A stretch of DNA of 64,000 nucleotides. Origin: Erpobdella octoculata (lineage: Eukaryota; Annelida; Clitellata; Hirudinida; Erpobdellidae). The notes below the pieces were generated by a model. The model did no database searches, was not told where the DNA came from, and saw only the letters and a list, made by a program, of their open reading frames with translations. The translations under genes and the position numbers were made by a program. The stretch is taken from contig OZ022242.1 in assembly GCA_963978895.1 (NCBI GenBank), positions 38,196,179 through 38,260,178 of the forward strand, written 5' to 3'. Position 1 is the first letter of the stretch. Each line of letters begins with the position of its first letter. Shown piece after piece: positions 1-27,600 of this stretch.

Positions 1-599
1 TATATGAATGAGGTTTGTATATAGTTTTTTGTATGTTATACAAATATTCACTGCATACATATACGTTACGTATGTGTATATGTGTATTATGTATGAATGA
101 GGTTTGTATATAGTTTTTTTTTTCAAGTTTTTTGTATGTTATAGAGATAATCAATGTTTGTTCTTAATGCTGAAATTTCTTCGATTAACTAACTTCTGCG
201 CTTATGTATTGTTTTTATATCCGATCCGATTTGAAGTTTCGTTTTATCGGTTTTATCCGGATTGTCGCACAAACCGATTTGCTCGCACATCTCTTTTTTT
301 CAGGAATTTGAGGCTCCGTTAATGCGCTAGAATATTTCGTCTGTAAGGGAATTAAATATAATTATAATGAAATGAAAAAAATGTGAACAATAAAACAAAT
401 TAAATTACATAAAATAAAATAAAATAACAGAATGAACTTAATTAAATAAAATTAAGCAAGAATGCAACGATTTCTTTCTTCTTTTTTATGTTTTCTCTTT
501 CTTTTTCCTTTTATGTTCCCTCGGGCGATAAGTGCAGTGTAGCATGGCCTGTCTTTCCTTTTGTCATGTTGAGACTGACAATGGAATAAAATTGAAGTT
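1..599. other. AT-rich non-coding sequence
   Basis: No gene is supported here. A motif of about 30 bases (tatgaatgaggtttgtatat...) occurs at about 3-32 and again at about 93-120, so there is a short direct duplication. The rest is AT-rich with CT-rich runs near 470-520. Short open frames carry no recognisable protein. Confidence 0.6.
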
Positions 600-797
600 C
601 CTAACATAATCACCATCATCATCACCACCACCACCATCATCATCATAATCTTCATCATCATCAACATCATCATCATTCTATCCTCATCATCATCACCATC
701 ATCATTATCATCACCATCTTCATCATCATCATTCTATCCTCATCATCATCACCGACATCATCATCATCATCATCATTATCATTATCATCATCATTCT

Positions 798-837
<40 letters not shown>

Positions 838-1100
838 CCACCATCATCATAATCATCACCATCTTCATCATCATCATTCTATCCTCATCATCATCTTCAT
901 CATCATCACCGTCATCATCATCATCACCACCCCCACCATCATCATCATCTTCATCATCATCATCATCATCATTCTATCATCATCATCATCACCATCATCA
1001 TAATCATCACCATCTTCATCATCATCATTCTATCCTCATCATCATCTTCATCATCATCACCGTCATCATCATCATCACCACCCCCACCATCATCATCATC

Positions 1101-1167
<67 letters not shown>

Positions 1168-1308
1168 CCACCATCATCATAATCATCACCATCTTCATCA
1201 TCATCATTCTATCCTCATCATCATCTTCATCATCATCACCGTCATCATCATCATCACCACCCCCACCATCATCATCATAATCTTCATCATCATCAACATC
1301 ATCATTCT

Positions 1309-1364
<56 letters not shown>

Positions 1365-1365
1365 T
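600..1365. repeat. TCA/ATC satellite with higher-order units
   Basis: Nearly the whole stretch consists of TCA trinucleotides interrupted by variants (ttcta, tcctca, accgtc, caccaccccc). The interruptions recur in the same order. A block of about 100 bases beginning ataatcatcaccatcttc and running through the ttctatcctc and accgtc variants to the caccaccccc run appears three times, near 850, 1002 and 1180. This is therefore a higher-order array rather than a plain microsatellite. Frames through it read as poly-M, poly-D, poly-H or poly-I and are not genes. Confidence 0.9.
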
Positions 1366-1379
1366 TCCATCCATGTTCT

Positions 1380-2056
1380 GTACCTGACTACCCTTCGTTA
1401 CATTCTCTTCCACACAGCAGTATGTTTTTAAACGACGACGGCGGCGATTATTATTTTCATTCTTGTTCTGATTATTATCATTATCATCATTATTATTATT
1501 GTTATCATTTTAAATTTTATTCTAGTTTTTATGTATGATTGATGATCGCGTCGCCAGGGTGGGCGGAGAGGGGATGAGAAGCCGAACGACGGTGGGGTGG
1601 GTTAGGTGGAATAATCCGTATGGTGCTTATACGGTCCTTTAGCCTCGTGAATTATTACGGTATATGTGGGTGTATATACGTTTCTTAGTCAGTGGTGTTG
1701 TCGCACTCTTGTTTGTTGCTCTCTGTCGTTGATACCATCGTCATCATCACCACCATTATCATCATCATCATCGTCGTCAGCATCAACATCATCATCATCT
1801 CTGAAATCATATTGCAGGCTTAAAAGGTGAACTCCCCTGAAGATATCGCATATTGACATCAGAAAAACAAACAGTAACACCGAAAACTCGATAACTATCA
1901 CCAGAACCACCCTTCTCCTTCGCCACCATTCCCCCACCACCATCAGCTACCACCATCCCCTACCAACATCCCCCACATCCATCTTCCGCTCCTCCCTCCC
2001 ACCGACTTCCCTCTTTGTTCACCTCATCATTCACGGCGATTGGACGCTACCAAAAC
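1380..2056 (+). other. Upstream region / probable 5' leader of the protocadherin gene
   Basis: No coding exon is recognised. The stretch holds ATT- and TCA-type microsatellites (about 1460-1510 and 1738-1800) and then a C/T-rich tract (about 1900-2010) just before the protocadherin start. It may contain the promoter and 5' UTR, but I see no clear TATA box or initiator. Confidence 0.4.
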
Positions 2057-13600
<11,544 letters not shown>

Positions 13601-14400
13601 ACTGTAAACCAACGAAGCTGTAAACTGTAAACCGCAGAAAAATTGTTAACCGACGAATCTGTATGTAAACTGCAAAACGGACGACAAATTGTAAACTAAA
13701 GATTACAAGTTTAATGTAAATTAGCGAGTAAGTTACCCATGCAGAGTATAATCGATCGATTTCATTTTGCTTCACAAGCGACAAATAATACTTTATTTAT
13801 TATTTTATTAATATACTAATTTATTAATTTATTAATATACTAATTTATTAATATACTAATTTATTAATTTATTATTATTTATTAATTTATGAATTTCCGT
13901 GGCTCCTATGTCGTTGTTGACGTACGACTGCCGCTTTGGTGGTTGTTGCTGTTGTTGTTTCTGTTATTCTTGTTGTTGTCGAAGCAATTTGGCGCGGGTG
14001 CAATAACTGTCCACTGAAAATTACTTCGCCGCGCGTGTGTGTGTGTGTGTGTGTGTGCGTGTGTGTAGGTGTGTGTGTGTGTGTGTGTGTGTGGTCTTCG
14101 TTGTTGTTGTCTTTGTTGTTGCTGATTTGATCTTTATTAAAATATCTTTGACTGTCTGTGGTTTTCTTTTCTCCACCATTGTTGTGTAATAACCATTCTT
14201 TCATTCAGTTCGAAGCTTACACATCACATATATATATATAAAATGACGATGATGAAAACAATGATGACGCGGGTTAATAAAACAAAATATAAAACAATAA
14301 TTTAATTGAAGTTTTATTTTCATGCAGTTTAAAAAAAATTTGGCCGATTTTTTTTCGATATTTCATCTGATCGGTGAAATAAAATTAATCAAGCAAGCAA
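13601..14400 (+). other. Probable protocadherin 3' UTR and simple repeats
   Basis: After the TAA at 13598-13600 the sequence repeats variants of gtaaactgtaaacc (about 13598-13720). An AT-rich ttattaata array (about 13795-13890) and a (GT)n tract (about 14036-14092) follow. AATAAA-type signals occur near 14277. The transcript end cannot be fixed from sequence. Confidence 0.45.
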
Positions 14401-15144
14401 CTAAAGCGCTCATTTCGAGATTTATTCAATAGCTGTATTTCATTTCGTCTCCCCGTCTGTTTCCGTTTTGAATCCACCTCATTTGTCGTTTCAGTATCGG
14501 GGGGAGGGGGGTTGACAGGGGTGTAGTACAGGGAGGGGGAGGTCCGTCCCTGGTGGTGGAACGTTTGAGGAAGCGGCGGCAAAATGTTTGGGAGCGGCAA
14601 GTTTTGAGAAAAAAAAAAAGTTTAATAGACTTCATCTCCACTCCGGTCATCAAATTATTTTTTGTGGTCCCCGGCCCAGGGCAGCTGAAACCCACTCTAC
14701 GCCACTGGGGGGGTGAGAGGAAAATTTTAACCCATTATGTACTCTTCACCCCTATCTCCCCTTAGCTTAACTTAAGCTTTTAAAATCCGGCTCCGCTTAG
14801 TCTTGCGGTGGTGAAATCATATATTGGTGAAACCATTTCGCACGATTTCGCCGTCACAGAAATATACGGCTACAACTTTTCAGACGGTGTTATTATATGA
14901 TTGTTTATATTTTCTATGAATATTCATATGGCTATGTTTATAGTTGTGTTTCATTGTTGTTATTATTATTATTATCATGATTACTATTATCGATTAAAGT
15001 TAATTTAGCTAAAGTGCCATCTGTAATGGTCCACTCCAGCATTAGATGTTGTTACTGCTGCTGTTTATCATCCTAGTCGAGTCGTCATCATCATCATCAC
15101 CGTCATCATCATCATCATCCTCTTTCTGCTCATCATCATAACCA

Positions 15145-15186
<42 letters not shown>

Positions 15187-16019
15187 GCCTCTCTCTTCCC
15201 CCATTTCTCCATTTTCCGCTTCCAACCAACCAGCGGTGAATGAGTTTATTATTATTAATATCTGTAATGCACATCTCTTGTTTCCATAGCATCTACTCTA
15301 CTATGCTGTTACTACTTTCCTAGTAGTGCAACATCGGTCGAGCGGTTTTATGTGGCTCCGAGTGGACAGGATTTGTTTGTTCGATTGCATTGATGGGGAG
15401 AGGGAGGGTGAGAGAAATATTAAAAATGAGAGGAGGGGCGTTTGGGAGAAAGTAACCCCTCTCTAATTTCACCCTCTTACTACATACATAATAAGCTCTC
15501 GGTTACATCCATAATATTTTTTTAGTGGTCATGATAATGATTCCAATAACATCTCCCTTCAGCCACCCTTGTTTCGACATTTAGGGAGCATTCTAGTGGT
15601 TGAGCATCTGTCGGTTTTGTTGTAATAGTGAGTATTCCTTTTATTCTTCTTAGTATGCCTAATTGCTCGTTTGTTTCTATTGTTAAGTATTTCTGAGTGC
15701 TGCTGGTCTTTTGTTTCTTTTTTTCCTTTATTCAGTTTCTTTTCTTTTTTTTTCGTAGTTTTTAAAAAAATGCTTCTTTGAATAAGCAAAAAAATGTGAT
15801 GTTATTTTTTTATATTAACGTAATTTAATTTATCTTTTAATTTTAGTAGTAATAGTATTAGTATTTATATGTACGTATGCGTGTATGTATGTATCAATGC
15901 GTGTATGTGTGCAAGTGTGCATACTACTACCGATACCACCACTACTACTAATACTTCTACCACTGCCACCAAAACTACCACCACCACTACTACTACCACC
16001 ACCACCACCACCACCACTG

Positions 16020-16056
<37 letters not shown>

Positions 16057-17057
16057 TCACCTATTCGGAAATAGAATATTTTCAAGAGTTTGATTGATGG
16101 CGTCCCGATTTCGATATTCTCAAAACTTGCAGACAATAATGGAAAATAATAAAATGAGAGAGTGAGAGAAAGAGATAGAGACAGAGAGAGAGAGAAATAA
16201 AGCGAGAGAGCGAGAGAGAGAGCGAGAGAGAGAGAGAGAGATGGGGGAGGGAGGCAGCGAGAGGAATATATTGCATGATGAAAAAAAGCTTGAAAAACGT
16301 GGAAAATTTGTTAATTTCTGTATAACAATAGAGGAAAATGAATTTTAAATTGTAAAAACTTTGTTTTGATGATGATTGGTGGTGGTTATTATAGTTGATG
16401 ATGATGATGATGATGATGATGATAATGATGGTGGTAATGATGCTGATGGCGGTGACGATGGTGATGATGATGATAACGATGATGATGAATATAACCGAGT
16501 TGGCGATGACAACTATGACGTTGGATCCGCACTCCCGGCGGGAACGATTTACCATCTTTACATAAAAACGTAAACAAACGATTATTACGCAAAAATTTTA
16601 AAATTACAAAAAAAAGTTGTAATATAGAATGACGCGGGTCGTAATGAGTTCCGGTCTGGTGCAACCGAAGATTGTAAATCGTGCGTCGGTGCTTCGATTT
16701 TGAAACTAAAAAAAACGAATGAATGAGCAAAAAAAATATCAACAATTATATACATAAAAAATAAATTTTTGTTTCTAATTTTTTTAATGATAAATGAGCT
16801 GCAATTTGTTTTTTGTCGGTCTGTTTTATTGTTTGATTCTCTGTCTCTCTCTTTCTCTCTCTGTCTCTTTCTTTTACTCTATATCTCTCAATTTATGTGA
16901 ATCTATCTGACTACGTGCAGTCGAACTGGTGCGTTCCACGCGGCCTATTCCAGTGGCGTTCCGGTTACCATGGCGACATTGAATGGTATTCGTCAGAGAT
17001 GCTGGCATGAAATGACGAAATAGGTTAACACGATGGATTCTGTTAATGATTGGGCAT

Positions 17058-17097
<40 letters not shown>

Positions 17098-17770
17098 TGA
17101 TGATGATGACGATGGATGATGATGATGACGATGGATGATGATGATGACGATGGATGATGATGATGACGATGGATGGATGATGATGATGATGATGACGACG
17201 ATGATGATGGAAGATGATGATGATGACGACGACGACGACGATGGATGGATGATGATGAATGAGAGAAGAAACCTTCGAAGCAATGAATGAAGCAATAACA
17301 AAAAATAATTGATTGCGCAAACAAAAAAAAATTCCTGAACGCGCTCACGCGTATCAACATAAGGGAAAGGAACGAGCCATGGGTGGGAATGGGATGGACA
17401 TGAGTCCATTTTTGGCAATCCAATTCAACCCGACCCACTTTCTCAGCCCTTTTTAACCCGACCCGCATGAAAAATTAAATTTTCCAGCCCACAGTTGAAA
17501 ATTTTTTTCTAATTGAAAACAGTTTTATTTACAAAAAATTTTCTCAACCCATTCCAAGCTAAGCAACGAATAGTCGAATACGTCAAGAAAAACATTCGAC
17601 CCAACAAAAAGCTCCAAGTGTACAAACACACACACTTCTGTACACTTGTGTACGTGCACGTTCAGAGCTGTACGACACGGAAGTACCCGTTCACGTAGAT
17701 AAGAACTCAATCGTTCACAAACACACATACTGAATATAACTCAGTAAATCATAAAAAAATCATTTTATTT
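14401..17770. other. Gene-poor block of microsatellites
   Basis: No gene is supported. Repeats present: TCA and (CT)n at about 15080-15183; ACC/ACT at about 15945-16058; (GA)n at about 16155-16245; GAT at about 16388-16490; GATGGATGATG-type at about 17058-17262. The stretch 14500-14780 contains a ctacgccactgggg-type motif that recurs near 19852. All longer open frames coincide with the repeats. Confidence 0.7.
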
Positions 17771-17930
17771 TTTTATAATAGTTTATAGTCGTTTACACCA
17801 GGTGTTTTATGACTAAAATGTCTGTGTGTAGGAAGCACATAAGTACTTCCTGTCGTGGATCACAATTTGATTTTTTTGACTTTTCCCCCCTCCTTTCTCC
17901 AGGCTTGCAAATGCAAGACAGAGTTAGAAA
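17769..17930 (-). mobile_element. Dispersed retroposon-like repeat, copy 1
   Basis: About 160 bases (agtttatagtcgtttacacc ... ctccaggcttgcaaatgcaag) are clearly homologous to 40358-40534. Both copies start on the + strand with a T-run before tagtttatagtc. Read on the minus strand they therefore end in poly(A), as SINE or LINE 3' ends do. A third fragment with a longer T-run and the same ataatagtttatagtcc end lies at about 17939-17980. Confidence 0.6.
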
Positions 17931-18049
17931 AAAATACATTTTTTTTTTTTTTTTTTTTTTTATAATAGTTTATAGTCCTTGAGCTATAATTATTACTCTA
18001 ACTGAAAAAAGATTAGGAACTATCGCGAACAGTCTAAGGGGATAAATAG

Positions 18050-20960
<2,911 letters not shown>

Positions 20961-20970
20961 TATATGGAAG

Positions 20971-21392
20971 TTAAAATGAAATTTATTATTCTTTGAAAAG
21001 TCTCCAAGGCTCCATTTCTTTTCCATGCTGATACGAAGAAAAATACCTACAAACAAGACGACAGGCACAAGCAGACATACAAAGACACACAAACACAGAC
21101 AGACACAGAAGTACAAAGACACACAAACACAGATAGACACAGACGTACAAAGACACACAAACACAGACAGACACAGAAGTACAAAGACACACAAACACAG
21201 ATAGACACAGACGTACAAAAACACACAAACACAGATACACACAGACGTACAAAGACACACAAACACAGACAGACACAGACGTACAAAGACACACAAACAC
21301 AGACAGGCACAGACGTACAAAGAGGAAGTCGAAAAAGATTGACGACAATAAAAACCGGCAAAGAAACCAATAAAGTTGATCTTCCTATTTTT
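20971..21392 (+). repeat. Dispersed repeat with expanded internal 34-bp array, copy 1
   Basis: The flanks (ttaaaatgaaatttattatt ... and ... gacgacaataaaaac ... gttgatcttcct) match, inverted, the sequence at 31889-32102. Between them lies an array of a unit of about 34 bp (gtacaaagacacacaaacac + agacagacacagac) in about seven copies, against about one in the other copy. The [13 protein letters not shown] frames on the minus strand are translations of this array. Confidence 0.8.
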
Positions 21393-21811
21393 GTTTTATT
21401 ACAACGTAGCAGATGTTGGAGGACATTGAAACGACAATATACCAGTTCTTCCTTTCCTTACCCCTCCTTATTTCCTCCCCCCCCCGTCTCTCCTCTTCTC
21501 GCTCGTTTAAAATTCGTCCCGCGGGTGTCGCCCGAACTGTAGTGCGGCCGAACATGTGGTCGCGCCACAGAACGAGCGGAGCGGAGTGGAGCGGTCGACG
21601 CATTCTGGTCTTTTTCCAGCCCGGACGTAAAGAGAAACCAGAAACCGGAGAATCTTTAATGGTATCCGTAATAAAGAGTGTTTTTCTTCGTCTGCTTGTT
21701 CAGTTGTGTGTTTGTCTTGTTGTAATCTCAGATGACAAACAAAAAGAGAGAAGCAAAGAATGAGGGGGGTATGAAGAACATTTCTCGAACAAAAAATTAA
21801 ACTATTATTAT

Positions 21812-21882
<71 letters not shown>

Positions 21883-23920
21883 GAAACAAATAAAAGAGGA
21901 TGAAAGAGAGAGAGATGCATAAAGAAAGGAAATATAGTTTGAAGAGCGGAAGACTACCGAACGATTCCTAATTATGTTTGTCCACGAATGTTTTCCACAA
22001 GCATCTCAAATGGAGAAGGAAAAACAGGGAGAGATGAGGAGGAAGGACTGATAGAGAGAGAGAGAGGAGAGAGGAGGTCGGGGGGGAGGGGAATCTCGTG
22101 ACGACTCACATTAATAGCAAAGGCTGGAATTCCCACAGGTGTCGTTACACGAATCTGCTAACTTGTCTCATTTGCGTGCGTTTTTTTTTGTGAGTAGTAT
22201 ATTATAGATCTCTATGTTCGTGTATCTATGTCTGCATGTGTGTTTGTTTGTATGTATGTATGTATGTGCGTGTATGTTTCTGAGTGTGTCCGCGTCGGTT
22301 TGTAGTGCCGTGTCCACGACGTCTCGCATTGTTCTTGCTTATCTTTCGGACATGTCACCGCTCTGAGATTCGATCTATCAGCGTTTTGACGTTAGAGCCG
22401 AAACAAGAATATCACCGAAGCAATTTTAATATTTAAAAAAAACTAAAATATACATAATTGCTATTCACAATAATATTTATAATAAAAAGGTAATAATATT
22501 TATACACTATTAAAATTATCATTTGTAAATATTGACACAAGTAAATAAATAAATTTATTTTTTTTTACAAATTATATTCAACCAGATTAATATTATTACA
22601 GGTTGAATTACATGAATTACATATCGTAAAGTTGTAACGGAACGGCCACAAATCAGAGAACTGTTTGCGCTAGAAAGCGTTGAATTTGGTTATCACACTT
22701 TTAAAATTATTTTGAGTAAAATTTAATTTCAATAGTTTCAAATAATGAATTACAATTATTAAATAAAATTGAATTATAATTTATGCAATTGACGTAGTTC
22801 TATTTATAACACCATTAGAAAAGCCGCAAAAAAACTAAATATTACTCACATTTGAAAAATAGTATATATATATCTATATGTCTATGTTACTCCCTATATT
22901 CGTACGCCGATAATAGTGGTATAGTAGGTCCATAATAATACGTATTCTATGTAAATGCTTGTAAATATAGCGCCTGTTTTATTTTCTGTTTCTTTGTAGC
23001 GAGCAAAAATGCAATGGAGTTCTTTTTACGAACTGCGTTTAGAGTTTAACGTCATAATTGTTGAAATTATGTTTATAACATAATATCACTGTATATGTAA
23101 TAATATTCTATTCTATGCGGTAAAACCGTAGAATCCGGTATATAAACAAATTCTGAAAAATGTATGGTCGCAAGCTCCTCCCCTTGAGTTTTAAGTTATT
23201 TCTGGCTGTAACTTTGTGTGTCCATCGATAAAGTTATGGCTGCTTTATTGTTACATATAAAAAATAGAGCGATCATTAGCATTAACAATTAACATTCTGT
23301 GGAACACCATCATTGTAAAAATCATTTAATAATAGAACTAAATTATGGAGAACCTGATTTTCATGAAAAAACATGAAACCTTCTTTTCCATCTTCTGAAA
23401 ACTTGTTCTATCGAAACCGGAAATTTTCTATGTCTTGCGTTGAACTTTCTTTTTAGGATGTCCGGACAAGTTAAAGTTAATAAAAGAATGTAAAAAATTT
23501 TAATTTTTGAGAAACAAAATAAAAAAAACAAATACTTATAAATTTAAAAAAAGACTTTCTAAGGAATATATTTATAGATAAGAATTTTATTATTTAAAAA
23601 AATATTTTTTCTATGTAAAAATAATTTTCTCAAAACACGTGTCGCTATCAAACAGATTAAAGTTTCAACTCGGAATTGTGCTTTGAGCTCTTGAAAAAGA
23701 TAACAATGAAATACTTTTTCCATGAAAGGTTTGTTTTCGTACAGGAGCCTCATCACATGGGGTGCAACCAGGCTCGACTACCGCTGTTTGTTTAAAAGGA
23801 TTTTTAATCAAATAAATAATTCATTAGAAAAAAATAAGTATGAAAAATATTATGTACAGAGACGCATAAACGTATAACTTAATATAATTTTATTGATTTA
23901 TTATTGAATATTTCGTAGCA
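21393..23920. other. Intergenic, no gene recognised
   Basis: It includes a more GC-rich patch (about 21510-21650), a long (GA)n tract (about 21811-21880), a GT-type patch (about 22220-22290) and then strongly AT-rich sequence. A 65-codon minus frame at 23559-23756 has no recognisable features. Nothing else is supported. Confidence 0.5.
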
Positions 23921-24626
23921 TTAACCAGGGTGTTTTTTATCAAACGGATCGTACTGGTAGACCTCGTACCATGCATTCATCTCTTGTTTGACAATATCGG
24001 AAAGTCTAAAAGAAAAAAAAACTAGAGTTATAACTTTTTTTTGACAGTGTAAATGTCATCTGCACATTCTTGGATACAGACAGTTACAACCAGATCAACA
24101 TTAACAACCTGCTTAGGATGTCAATAAGTCCAGCAGATGAGTTTTTCAACTTTACTCTTTTGGCGAGTAGAGTCGTCAAAGGAATTTCTTCTGCTACGTT
24201 AAATTTATTTTCCCAGAGCTCCAGAAGAGTTTTGACCTCAGTGGTAGAGTTGGCAAGCAACATTATCTAGAAATGATAATAATAATTAGGAAAATGTCTA
24301 TTCGGACGCACATACAAATATCATCTGCCAATAATTTAATAAACGATTACGTATTTATTAATACATACACTTTCGATAGATACATGCAGTCTGGAATATA
24401 TTTTTGAAAACCTATATTCTATTTCGCTTTAAAATACAGAACAAGTAGTTCCCAAATACAAAATCAATTTTATTCTTGTCGCGATTTAATTCCGGGACCC
24501 TTATCTGAAAACTCGTAGATCAGCCGGTCTATTAATTAATTAATTAAATTAATAGAAAACGAAAAGAATACCGACTACCTCGTTGAAATTTTGTAAAGGA
24601 ATCCCGAGGTGTTTCACAAAAGGGCG
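23921..24626 (-). CDS. 3' end of an unrecognised minus-strand gene (last three exons)
   Basis: Three exons splice in phase: 24626-24579 (RPFVKHLGIPLQNFNE), 24266-24109 (begins IMLLANSTTEVKTLLELW, ends AGLIDILS) and 24005-23921 (RLSDIVKQEMNAWYEVY... ending PFDKKHPG, stop TAA). Borders are GT/AG: AACGAG|gtagtc, AGCAG|gttgtt, acceptors ttcaag, tttctag, ttttag. An AATAAA on the minus strand lies within about 30 bases of the stop. About 96 residues are visible. They are rich in Leu, Lys and Glu and probably helical. I do not recognise the family, and upstream exons were not located. Confidence 0.5.
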
Positions 24627-27600
24627 CTTGAAATTCAAAACTTTAACTTTTTTTATAAATTTTTTTTTTACAAATCTTTTATATTCTGCAATTCAGCAGT
24701 CTTTTTACCAAATAATATTCGTAAAGAAGATTCATAACAACAATAAAAGATCAGCCGGTCTTGGCGGTCTAGTCGGGGTTGAGGTTGTTTTATTTAGCGA
24801 AATTAGCGGTAATTTGTAGCTGTAGCTCTAACAGTATGTACAGAGTCAAATGAAAAATTAAAAAAATTAATTTTAATATTAAATTAAAAATTGCAGAAAG
24901 AGTATAGCGTCTCATGACACACTCACGGCAGATGAAGCAGAAGTTGAGATGTTTTTTTAGAACGGTTGCTGCTGCTGCTGCCAGACAGACAGAGAAGCCA
25001 AGTTAAGCAAAAGTGTGTAATGACGATGACGATGAAAAAAAAAAACAAAATAAAGACAAATATAAAGACAAAGATCTGTGAAGCTTCAATTCAAAGCAGT
25101 TAAGTTATACAATTCCACGCATGGCCAAACACAAACACAGTAAAAGTCCTAATAAAAAGCCAACAAGTCCCAATAAAAAACTAACAAGTCTCCGTCGTTA
25201 CATGCATTCAATAAATCAAAAGCTACAGCAAAAATGGAATGTATTTAGAGAAGATCTGGGACAGTCTTTCCCTAGGCGTAGAGTTGCCATTTTACCGGGG
25301 TAAAGGAGAAGGGGAAGTCAAGAAATAGTTTAAGATCGATGCTGTGTTCCGATAACTTTTTTTTTAAGTACGCAGTTTTTTCCCAAAAGTTATCCGACAA
25401 CTGAGGAAGAAGTCGTAGTTCATCTGCAAAAGAAAAATCTCTTAAAAATTTTAACTTGAAACCTTCAGTTTTGCGTGTAGGTCAAATTTCATCCGGGGAA
25501 AACTAGCATCGTCACCCTTAAAATCCACGCCTACGGAACATTTATTTTATAATAATCGTGCTATTTAGAGCAAATGTATAAACAGAAGAAATGCTGCTAC
25601 GCATAAGTATTTAATCACACCACTACAGAAACAATAAGTAGACATTTTAGACATATACTTAGAGAAACAGACGAAGAAACATGCAACAGCATGGTTGGAG
25701 GAGGTCTCAACTTGTTTTACATTCTATTACAAAATTCGCGACTAGGAAGTCACTCACTGTGCTCTCTCTCTCCCTGTCACTAATTGACACGATCATCATC
25801 ATCAGGAGCGCTATATACTATTCTACATTTTGTGTTCTAAACGATGCAAAACTGAATATAATAAACCACGGAGACATCGGCTCGAAAGCTGTTGATGATG
25901 ATTAATATTATGGTTATTATTATTATTATTATTATTATTGAAATCATAATTACGAAACTTCTTAGTTGAACCTTAACCTCGATGATGATTTGACGGTTCA
26001 GTGTTTCGTCCAGCTGCTAAGTGATTCAGATTCCCGGGGAAAATGTACAGCATTTTGGAAACGGATTTATATGTAGCGATTAAAATGCCACAGCTCAAAT
26101 CAGATAGAGATGATGGTTTGATTCAGATGCAGAACTCTTAAGCTTGGGACACGACTAGTCTTCATTGTAATTGTAAAACTAAGACACTGGTAAACTATTT
26201 AAAAGTTATAACAGCACAACTATCACCGAAAGAAGAATCTTTTGTTTTCACTAATACGACTAACATATCCATCTTTGTAATGAATATTTTAATTGTGTAG
26301 TTATTAAGATTAAGATATAAACAAAACAACCAACAAAATTAGTCTTAGGATTTGCATGGCGCCTTTCAGAGTCACTCCTTAAGTCGTGGAGCAGGGAGTT
26401 TCAATTGCCGACGAAATTAGCGTTCTAGTTTGACATTTCATTAATCAACTTAAAAGCGTGTTACATTTTGAAAAATTATCTAAACTTTACTTTCATTTGC
26501 AAGACTAATTGCTCAACGACAACTAGAAGCGTTGCGCAACTAAACAGTCAACATTACATAACTTATATATGTCGCTAGGAAAGTTTGAGTGCTGCTAGGC
26601 TGCTAGGCTGTACTCTAAAGGCGCCGATTCTAAGCTGCTGTGAAAAGTTTAATTAATTTTTTAAACTTTTTTCAATGGGGGCTACCTCAACTTCTGCTGG
26701 GGATGTCTGCTTTTTCATTTTTTTAGCATATGCTTATGTTTATAAGAAAAAAACCAAGTTTAAAAAGTTAGTGACCGCATGATTACCTACAAACTGATTG
26801 GTTTTACTGACATAAATTTATTATGCATATTTGAGAAAAAGATGAAAAAAAAGAAAAAGATAGAAAGAAAGAGATAGAGAGAAAGAGAAAGAGAGAGAAT
26901 GAGGGAGACAGCAAAAGAAATTTATTGAAATTCGGCCAATCCACAGCAGGGTGAACTGCAAATACGTAACAGAGACATTTATTAGCACCTGATGAGCCAT
27001 TTCAAGTTTATTAGACTTTCTACATTTATATATGAACTTCAACCATACCTACTGAAGCTCTCGGTTGTAGACATTTCTGACTCGTTGCCGGTCTGATATC
27101 TGATATCTGTAGTTAGCTTAAATAGTTTTTGCAAAGCTTATACTGGCTAGTTAGCTTGTCGAAGGTATTTTAAGTTCATTTACTTAGGCAAACTTTTCAA
27201 CTGTCTTAGCTCGCAAAATATTGCAATTTTTGAGTTATATTAATGCGACTAGCTTAGCTGAAAATCTTTTTACAAACTTTTATTTAAGTTACAATCTCTG
27301 TGTGTGTGTCTTTCTCTGTACGCAAATCTTGCAAGTAAAATTTAACCAGCTTTTTGACTAGCTTAGCTGAAAACCTTTTAAGCTAATCAAGCTGAAGTAA
27401 CTTTTTTTGCGGGTATTATAATACGTCGATATTCAAAAGTATTTCTGTTCGTTTTTTGACCGTTTTGTCTATTGTGAAAACTACTGAAAGCAAACAGCAA
27501 TTGGGTTTATACTGCTAGATTTGAAATATCATCGTCTTAATTTAACGAAGGGCAAAACACTCTGTAACAGCTGTAAAAACAGCTATAACCTAATCATAGA

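Noticed and set aside
452..1413. Poly-Met, poly-Asp and poly-His frames
   Set aside because: Direct products of TCA/ATC microsatellite in different frames.
2015..2056. Protocadherin start upstream of 2057
   Set aside because: The frame is open but begins at TTG. The first in-frame ATG is at 2057 with an acceptable context.
16874..17468. His/Ile/Ser-rich minus frames of about 140 codons
   Set aside because: GATGATG and GATGGATG repeats. No non-repeat protein segment with family features and no splice context.
23559..23756. 65-codon minus frame
   Set aside because: No start context, family signature or splice partner. AT-rich composition like the surrounding spacer.
26821..27042. Possible extra exon (KSNKLEMAHQ) of the minus-strand gene ending at 23921
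   Set aside because: It has splice-like borders (aaatgtag / gtgcta), but only about 31 nt of sequence and no supporting similarity or joinable neighbour.
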